NCBI GenBank assembly: GCA_016802295.1
Contig: JAESIW010000157.1
Span: 615,951-679,950, forward strand
Direction: 5' to 3'
Length of the DNA: 64,000 nucleotides
Source of the DNA: Brachionus rotundiformis
Taxonomy: Eukaryota > Rotifera > Eurotatoria > Ploima > Brachionidae
Below, piece by piece: positions 58,087 to 64,000 of the stretch (position 1 is its first letter; every line of letters begins with the position of its first letter). A program made the translations under genes and the position numbers. The notes under the pieces were generated by a model. It saw only the letters and a program-made list of their open reading frames with translations, was not told the DNA's origin and did no database searches.

Positions 58087-60363
58087 ATGTATTCTGTGTC
58101 ACTTGATACAAGCCTAATATTTCCGAGTGTAGCCACTGCTTCGGTAACAACATACCCTACTACCTTATTGACTAACACTTTTGCACCCAGTATCGTATAC
58201 GAAAGGCATATCGGAGCTCCTGTTTTTCCCAATTCGATTCCATTGGTTGGTATCGAATGCCAAAATCGAACAAAAAAGAAAGAAGAACTAGTAGATGAGA
58301 AAAGAATTGATGATCTTATTAAAAAAAGAGTTGAGGAACAATTAATCGAGTATCAACGACAAGAAGAAAAGCAAAGACTAGAGGAAAAAAAAATTTTCCA
58401 CAATGATTGCCACTGTCACTGCACCAAGCATAGAGAAGAAAAAGAGATATCTTTGAATGAAAAGATTGAGCGTATTCGCGAAGAGTTGAATTTAAGCAGG
58501 AGGGGAGAAGAGAATGTTTTTTCACAAAGCTTCCATGACGATTCTAAAGATAAAAATGGTCAACAAAAACTTAAAATGATGGTAANNNNNNNNNNNNNNN
58601 NNNNNNNNNNNNNNNNNNNNNNNNNNNNNNNNNNNNNNNNNNNNNNNNNNNNNNNNNNNNNNNNNNNNNNNNNNNNNNNNNNNNNNNNNNNNNNNNNNNN
58701 NNNNNNNNNNNNNNNNNNNNNNNNNNNNNNNNNNNNNNNNNNNNNNNNNNNNNNNNNNNNNNNNNNNNNNNNNNNNNNNNNNNNNNNNNNNNNNNNNNNN
58801 NNNNNNNNNNNNNNNNNNNNNNNNNNNNNNNNNNNNNNNNNNNNNNNNNNNNNNNNNNNNNNNNNNNNNNNNNNNNNNNNNNNNNNNNNNNNNNNNNNNN
58901 NNNNNNNNNNNNNNNNNNNNNNNNNNNNNNNNNNNNNNNNNNNNNNNNNNNNNNNNNNNNNNNNNNNNNNNNNNNNNNNNNNNNNNNNNNNNNNNNNNNN
59001 NNNNNNNNNNNNNNNNNNNNNNNNNNNNNNNNNNNNNNNNNNNNNNNNNNNNNNNNNNNNNNNNNNNNNNNNNNNNNNNNNNNNNNNNNNNNNNNNNNNN
59101 NNNNNNNNNNNNNNNNNNNNNNNNNNNNNNNNNNNNNNNNNNNNNNNNNNNNNNATCGAATGCCAAAATCGAACAAAAAAGAAAGAAGAACTAGTAGATG
59201 AGAAAAAAATTGATGATCTTATTAAAAAAAGAGTTGAGGAACAATTAATCGAGTATCAACGACACGAAGAAAAGCAAAGACAAGAGGAAAAAAAATATTT
59301 CCACAATGATTGCCACTGTCACTGCACCAAGCATGGAGAAGAAAAAGAGATATCTTTGAATGAAAAAATTGAGCGTATTCGCGAAGACTTGAATTTAAGC
59401 AGGAGGGGAGAAGAGACTGTTTTTTCACAAAGCTTCCATGACGATTCTAAAGATAAAAATGGTCAACAAAAACTTAAAATGATGGTAAAGCATAAATTAA
59501 ATAATGAAGTACCAAATTCTAATAAAGTAAATGGATTGTCATTTATCAATCTGGAGCAAGGACAAATTTTTGGAAAAAAAGTTCAAGAAAAACAAAAATT
59601 AAACAATATTGACCAGATAATCAACAAGGTATGCAATTGTAAGTTTAAAGAGAATGAGATGAGTTTAGATAAAAAACTAGAACTAATTCGGGAAGAGGAA
59701 AAAATCTATAATGATAAACTTGAAGAAGAACTGCAAAAAAAAGTGCTTGAATTTCAAAAATTTTATGAAAAACCGACGAATACACGACAGAAAAAAAATT
59801 CTCAATATTCAGATAATTTAAGAACTCATTACGAAATTAAGCCAAATATTATGAACAAAAAAATAAAAGATAATCAACAAAATGATAAATCTCGTCATAA
59901 AATCAATATTGTTGATTCAACAATTAATGTTTCAAAAATAAAAAAGCTTCCTGAAGCAGAATTTAAAAGACCATTACACCAGAGATCACACTGGATACCA
60001 ACGGGCTCAAATGATTACTCTCAAACTATTTCAAAAAGAGGAAATTTCCTAAAAAACTTAAATAATTCGGAGCCATTTGTTTCTACTGAATTTTATAATA
60101 ATGAAAAACCTGGATTGACCATAACAACAAGCAGACCAGCTCAAGAGATTTTTGAAACAACAGTAGATTCAAAAACTAAAATTTTAAAGAGATTTCCAAT
60201 TAAACATGATTACATCAGTAAGAACATTACTGACAATTCTGTTAAAACAAAAAGCCCTAATTATACCATGAATGTGACCAAGAAGTTTTTTGACCATGAT
60301 TTTATTTATCCTAGAAAATATTTTTACAGTCCAATAAGTAGAAGCAAGACCTTTCATATTTAA
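58087..60363 (+). CDS. coiled-coil protein with CHCHC motif, paralog 2 (contains assembly gap)
   Basis: The frame stays open from ATG 58087 (MYSVSLDTSLIFPSVATAS) to the stop at 60361-60363, across a run of N at 58586-59154 whose length happens to preserve frame. The module order matches paralog 1 at 43640: Thr/Pro-rich start, charged coiled coil with HNDCHCHCTKH, then a second Cys motif (INKVCNCKF), another coiled coil (DKKLELIREEEKIYNDKL), RSHWIPTGSNDY and IFETTVDSK. It is longer because of an extra coiled-coil segment and because the first coiled-coil block appears twice, on either side of the gap. The true length is uncertain. The function is unknown; the charged Cys-containing rods suggest a structural protein (inference). 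Confidence 0.65.
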   Translation: MYSVSLDTSLIFPSVATASVTTYPTTLLTNTFAPSIVYERHIGAPVFPNSIPLVGIECQNRTKKKEELVDEKRIDDLIKKRVEEQLIEYQRQEEKQRLEEKKIFHNDCHCHCTKHREEKEISLNEKIERIREELNLSRRGEENVFSQSFHDDSKDKNGQQKLKMMVXXXXXXXXXXXXXXXXXXXXXXXXXXXXXXXXXXXXXXXXXXXXXXXXXXXXXXXXXXXXXXXXXXXXXXXXXXXXXXXXXXXXXXXXXXXXXXXXXXXXXXXXXXXXXXXXXXXXXXXXXXXXXXXXXXXXXXXXXXXXXXXXXXXXXXXXXXXXXXXXXXXXXXXXXXXXXXXXXXXXXXXXXXXXXXIECQNRTKKKEELVDEKKIDDLIKKRVEEQLIEYQRHEEKQRQEEKKYFHNDCHCHCTKHGEEKEISLNEKIERIREDLNLSRRGEETVFSQSFHDDSKDKNGQQKLKMMVKHKLNNEVPNSNKVNGLSFINLEQGQIFGKKVQEKQKLNNIDQIINKVCNCKFKENEMSLDKKLELIREEEKIYNDKLEEELQKKVLEFQKFYEKPTNTRQKKNSQYSDNLRTHYEIKPNIMNKKIKDNQQNDKSRHKINIVDSTINVSKIKKLPEAEFKRPLHQRSHWIPTGSNDYSQTISKRGNFLKNLNNSEPFVSTEFYNNEKPGLTITTSRPAQEIFETTVDSKTKILKRFPIKHDYISKNITDNSVKTKSPNYTMNVTKKFFDHDFIYPRKYFYSPISRSKTFHI
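58252..58585 (+). repeat. 334-bp direct repeat, copy 1 (left of gap)
   Basis: The segment from ATCGAATGCC to GATGGTAA recurs at 59155-59488, offset by 903 bases (301 codons). About nine substitutions separate the copies by hand count, most of them changing amino acids. Confidence 0.9.
58586..59154. other. assembly gap (569 N)
   Basis: Run of undetermined bases inside the coiled-coil paralog 2 gene, flanked on both sides by copies of the same 334-bp sequence. Gap size may be nominal or estimated. Confidence 0.99.
59155..59488 (+). repeat. 334-bp direct repeat, copy 2 (right of gap)
   Basis: Second copy of the segment at 58252-58585. At some differing sites (RQEEKKYFHNDC versus RLEEKKIFHNDC) it agrees with the distant paralog 1 rather than with copy 1. 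Confidence 0.9.
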
Positions 60364-61755
60364 AAAAAAACAAAACGAGTTTTTTTTTTTTATAGAGAGC
60401 TTTATATTTAAAAGTTAATAAATATTTATTCAAAAATCAACGATATAATTAATAAATATAATAAAGTAATTTAATTAAGTACTGATAATAAAATTAAGAG
60501 AGCTTAATCTACATGTTAAATTTTTACTAGCCTAAGAATTTATGTCATAAAAGTGATATCTTAAAAATTCTGGATAAAAATAAATTTTTTTATTAATTAA
60601 GTTTTCTATAGAAAAAAAAGAATATTTATTTCCTAGGATCACGTAATAAATTTTCTAATAATATTATTCTAGCCAAAAAACAAAAAACGAAAATGGTAAA
60701 ACTAGTTATTTGAGTTAATAAAATGCTTTCAAATGTCATTTTATGGAAAATTGGTCATCATTTTAAATGGTCATTTGGTTCATTGTTTTGTTAAATTGAT
60801 CAGATTTGATAGGGTTTTTAATTCGGCCGCGAGTCAATTCTAAAATTAGACAAAAAAATTTTGAACAAAATTCAATCAAGAAAAAATCAAGCACTTTTTA
60901 CTTTAATTATTTTTAGTAAAATAAAGGAATAATTCTAAGATCAGAAGGAATTGAAAGATTAAAAGATAATTAAAATTTAAAACTGTCAAATAAAAATGGC
61001 TATGATAGTTCTTCCATTTTTTTCAAGAATAAGAAATTATTTATTTTTTAAATTTTGCTGAAATAATTTGCTAAGGTGAGAATGGATAAAATCAACAAAA
61101 CATAAAAAATTTACCTAAACTAAATTTTTTCTCAGATCGACATTTCTCTCTTACGTTGTTTCAAAGCTAGATTTAAGGAAAAAAGCTATTCAATCAAAAA
61201 TATAAATTCCTCTATAATATTCGAGTTAATTACATTTATATTAAATAGTAATTTGAATTTTTGATAGAGAAAGTATGTTAATTTTAAATTTTTTTTAAGA
61301 TCACATTATTCGCAAAAAATATGTCGCCTTAATAATTACAAACCTAAGCAGAGAATTTTTTTTCCTTAGGCACAATAAAATGATAAGGAAATTTTATTTT
61401 CTTAATTAAGTTTTCAATTACGAGTTTTAAAAAATTGTTATCGAAATTCATTAACCAAGTGGTCTTGGATATTTAAGTATTTGCCTAAGCGGACTTTGCA
61501 TAATTTAAGCTTTTAAAATAAATCTCAAATTGTTTTCCAGCTTAAAAGCAAAACTTTAAATGTTATGTTTTTTCTCTAACCAAAATATACCAAACATTTT
61601 AATCTCTAAGGTAAAAAAAAAACAAAAAAATATTTTCAATTATAAATCAAATTATCTAACATTATTTTTTACTAATTTGTTTAATTATTAAATATTAGAT
61701 CTTAGATTCAAAAATGGACGAATTTCTTTTTTAATCGGCTAATTAGATTTTAAAA
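60364..61755. other. intergenic, no gene seen
   Basis: About 1.4 kb of AT-rich sequence between two plus-strand genes. Nothing recognised. Confidence 0.55.
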
Positions 61756-63120
61756 ATGAACCAACGTTACTTAGAAACTGTTTGGGACAGTTCATCGAAT
61801 TTCCTCAATCATGTTTTTGACATGGACGAAAGGACAATAACTAGCCTCACATCAGCTCTAGGTGTATTCTTATCCTTATATTCACTTCACAGAATCGAAT
61901 TGAAAATAAAAGAGTTAGCCCAATGGATCCTCGGCCTAAATTTGATCTATATTATTTTAATAATAATTTTTATCTCATTTTTAATTTATTTATTTATTAA
62001 ATACAACATGTTTTCAACTATAACAGAATATTTAGCTAAAAATTTTGAGATAAGATATCTAGTTATTGGTTCAGTGGTTTTCTTGGTCACAGTGGCAGTT
62101 GCAAGTCAATTTTTAAACTTCAAAGCAGCTCAAACACCATCAAAGCTGTTAAGCCCAATCGAATCAATAGACCATTTAAATCTAAATGACAAACAATTAA
62201 AAGATTTTAATCACAAGTTTTTAAAAATTTTGTCAAACTTAAGCCGAAAACACTTATTTGTTGACAAAGTAAACAGTAGTGAGTACATAAAATCTAAAAA
62301 TAAATCAAAGACATTTTCAGTGTTAAATGAGACCAAAGCGTCCAATTTGAGCCAACTGGAAGTTTTTAATGATTCATTAAAACTGTTTACTTTTTTGGAA
62401 GGATTTATCAATGCCTACCGAATCGAAAGTGTTAATATAGCTACAAAAGAATCTCCAAAGCAACAATCTAAATTTGAAAACATGGTCGATTTTTGGAACT
62501 TTATGGTCAAAATTTGTATTTTTTCAGCTATTAATTTAGTTTTTATCTATTTGATTATTCGAGCTTTGATGTGGGTTATTTTGGAGGCAAGCTCTGAAAA
62601 GAGCATGGATGATGACAGTGTCTTGGGCTCGGATATCAACTTTAGTATCACCTCTTCTGTTGATAAAACAGAATTCGAACCAATTCAAGATAATGAAAAT
62701 ATAGAAAAGAAAAAAGTTATCTATAAAAAAAACCACTCAATGCGAACTTCGCCAAATCGTATAAACAAAAAAAGTCTGCTAAAAAGAGCCCAGAAATTTT
62801 CCAATTCATTTGATGGAGTCTTCGAAGTTGATCAAAGTGATGATATAGCTGAATATAACAAAAGAGTATCAACAAGTCTGATATCGGTGGTAAAAGTTGG
62901 TAGTAATGAAAAGTCAGCCCTCGAACAAGATGATATGGACATCCAAGAAGAACGCATCCAAGAAGAGTTTAATATGGAATTTTTTATCAATTGGCTCACG
63001 AGTGATAATATTAGTAATGACTATAATTTAGAGAAAGAGATAGATTGTGATATGGCGACCCTGATAAACAGCGTAATTGATTCATATATAAAGTCAAATA
63101 CAGTAATTTTTATTTATTAA
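61756..63120 (+). CDS. three-helix membrane protein of unknown function
   Basis: Open frame of 454 residues, not recognised. Hydrophobic segments lie at about 58-80 ([20 protein letters not shown]), about 98-120 ([19 protein letters not shown]) and about 252-274 ([20 protein letters not shown]). The stretch from 120 to 245 is hydrophilic and helical; it may be lumenal or extracellular. The C-terminal 180 residues are acidic and Ser-rich with a short basic patch ([24 protein letters not shown]). The last residues (SNTVIFIY) follow a GT that could be a splice donor (AATACA then GTAATT), so the real C-terminus may be encoded further on. The layout resembles no family I can name. Confidence 0.65.
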   Translation: MNQRYLETVWDSSSNFLNHVFDMDERTITSLTSALGVFLSLYSLHRIELKIKELAQWILGLNLIYIILIIIFISFLIYLFIKYNMFSTITEYLAKNFEIRYLVIGSVVFLVTVAVASQFLNFKAAQTPSKLLSPIESIDHLNLNDKQLKDFNHKFLKILSNLSRKHLFVDKVNSSEYIKSKNKSKTFSVLNETKASNLSQLEVFNDSLKLFTFLEGFINAYRIESVNIATKESPKQQSKFENMVDFWNFMVKICIFSAINLVFIYLIIRALMWVILEASSEKSMDDDSVLGSDINFSITSSVDKTEFEPIQDNENIEKKKVIYKKNHSMRTSPNRINKKSLLKRAQKFSNSFDGVFEVDQSDDIAEYNKRVSTSLISVVKVGSNEKSALEQDDMDIQEERIQEEFNMEFFINWLTSDNISNDYNLEKEIDCDMATLINSVIDSYIKSNTVIFIY

Positions 63121-64000
63121 ATTTTTGAAAAAAAAATGGCTAGCCGAACTTTAAAAACATAAAAAATAAGAAACTTAAGTTCCTAATTATTCGATTTATT
63201 TTAAAATTTTGTTCCAGAAAAAATAATTTTTGTAAAATTTGAATATATGTTTATTTGATTAAGACATAATCTATTCTAAATATAAATATAAAATAACTGA
63301 TATATTTTGTTTTTTAAAAAATTTAAATTTCCAATTTAAAAATGTTAAATTAGATATAATTCCTTTTTTCGATTCTAATTTGATTTAATTAGAAATTAAG
63401 AAAAGAAACTACTTGAATTCTTATTTCCACAGCTATTGAATGTAAGTTATCCCTAAAGTTTATTTTATGTGCATTAGCATAAAATTAAAAAATCTAATTA
63501 AAGAATAATATGAAATAGTTCTAACTTGAATGATTGCTCAGTAAGCTAAGATTAATTTTCGTTATTGGTTTAGTAACAAAAAGTTGTTTTTAAATCAACA
63601 ATTCACTAAATTTAAGCCAAGTTATGTTTAGTTTTAACTGTCTATCTATTCTGTAGAACTATGATAAAAATAATTTGCCAATTTTTAAACCATGCTAAGT
63701 AATTTCAGACTTATTTTACTAACAGAAAGAATAGATATAGTTTTGGTAGCATTTAATTGATTTGTAGATTTCCTTGGGTAAAAAATATTTAGCTGTTGAA
63801 AATAAATCTTTAGTCAATTAACACTAAAGTTTTTATTTATTCATGAACTTATTTTCATATTCATAGAAATAGAATCAAATTTAATTTAAAATTTTCAATT
63901 AAATTTTAAATAAGTTGCCGAGAAACCAGTATTTTTCTTAAAATTAAAATTATGATATCTTCATTAGAAAAGAAATGTACAATTATTTTCAAATTAAGAC
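63121..64000. other. noncoding right end of window
   Basis: About 880 AT-rich bases with no exon that clearly continues the 61756 gene and no other feature seen. Confidence 0.5.

Noticed and set aside
58522..59176. Minus-strand ORFs made of undetermined residues
   Set aside because: They exist only because the N run contains no stop codons.

Overview
The window is nuclear DNA of a small-genome invertebrate animal. It is very AT-rich, its genes have tiny introns (mostly about 45-60 bp, strict GT-AG, with AT-rich interiors), and it carries purely metazoan genes (filamin repeats, FMR1, LAPTM4, RABAC1, WDR83OS, LRRC74) plus the bilaterian microRNA cluster mir-100/let-7/mir-125. These traits fit a monogonont rotifer such as Brachionus. 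That assignment is inference, because no species-diagnostic sequence is present.

Layout. 0.3-6.6 kb: a Ser-rich protein of unknown function and an 11-exon filamin-repeat gene. 9-14 kb: a secreted antistasin/Kunitz inhibitor, a small four-helix membrane protein (TMEM170-like), mitochondrial DHODH and, on the minus strand, LAPTM4. 17-32 kb is the gene-dense housekeeping block: a TFIIS-like protein without zinc ribbon, the Rab acceptor RABAC1, WDR83OS/Asterix, two neighbouring SLC25A10-type carriers (one with three introns, one with none), an SLC5 Na+/monocarboxylate symporter, V-ATPase subunit F, complex I NDUFS2 and phosphatidylserine synthase 2. 32-43.6 kb is gene-poor. It holds one single-pass membrane protein, a 400-bp GC-rich element with terminal direct repeats and seven hairpins, and the mir-100/let-7/mir-125 cluster at 42.24-42.67 kb. 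43.6-64 kb: a coiled-coil gene and its distant, partly gene-converted paralog (which contains an assembly gap), LRRC74, an acidic unknown, FMR1 and a three-helix membrane protein.

Many conserved genes were reassembled exon by exon by checking GT/AG sites, phase and agreement with the known family; exon coordinates are in each entry. Several functions concern mitochondria (DHODH, NDUFS2, two dicarboxylate-type carriers) or the endomembrane system (LAPTM4, RABAC1, WDR83OS, PTDSS2, V-ATPase F), but there is no operon-like organisation. Neighbours are often divergent (ATP6V1F/NDUFS2) or convergent (SLC5/ATP6V1F, NDUFS2/PTDSS2). No rRNA, tRNA, CRISPR or recognisable transposase/reverse transcriptase was found.
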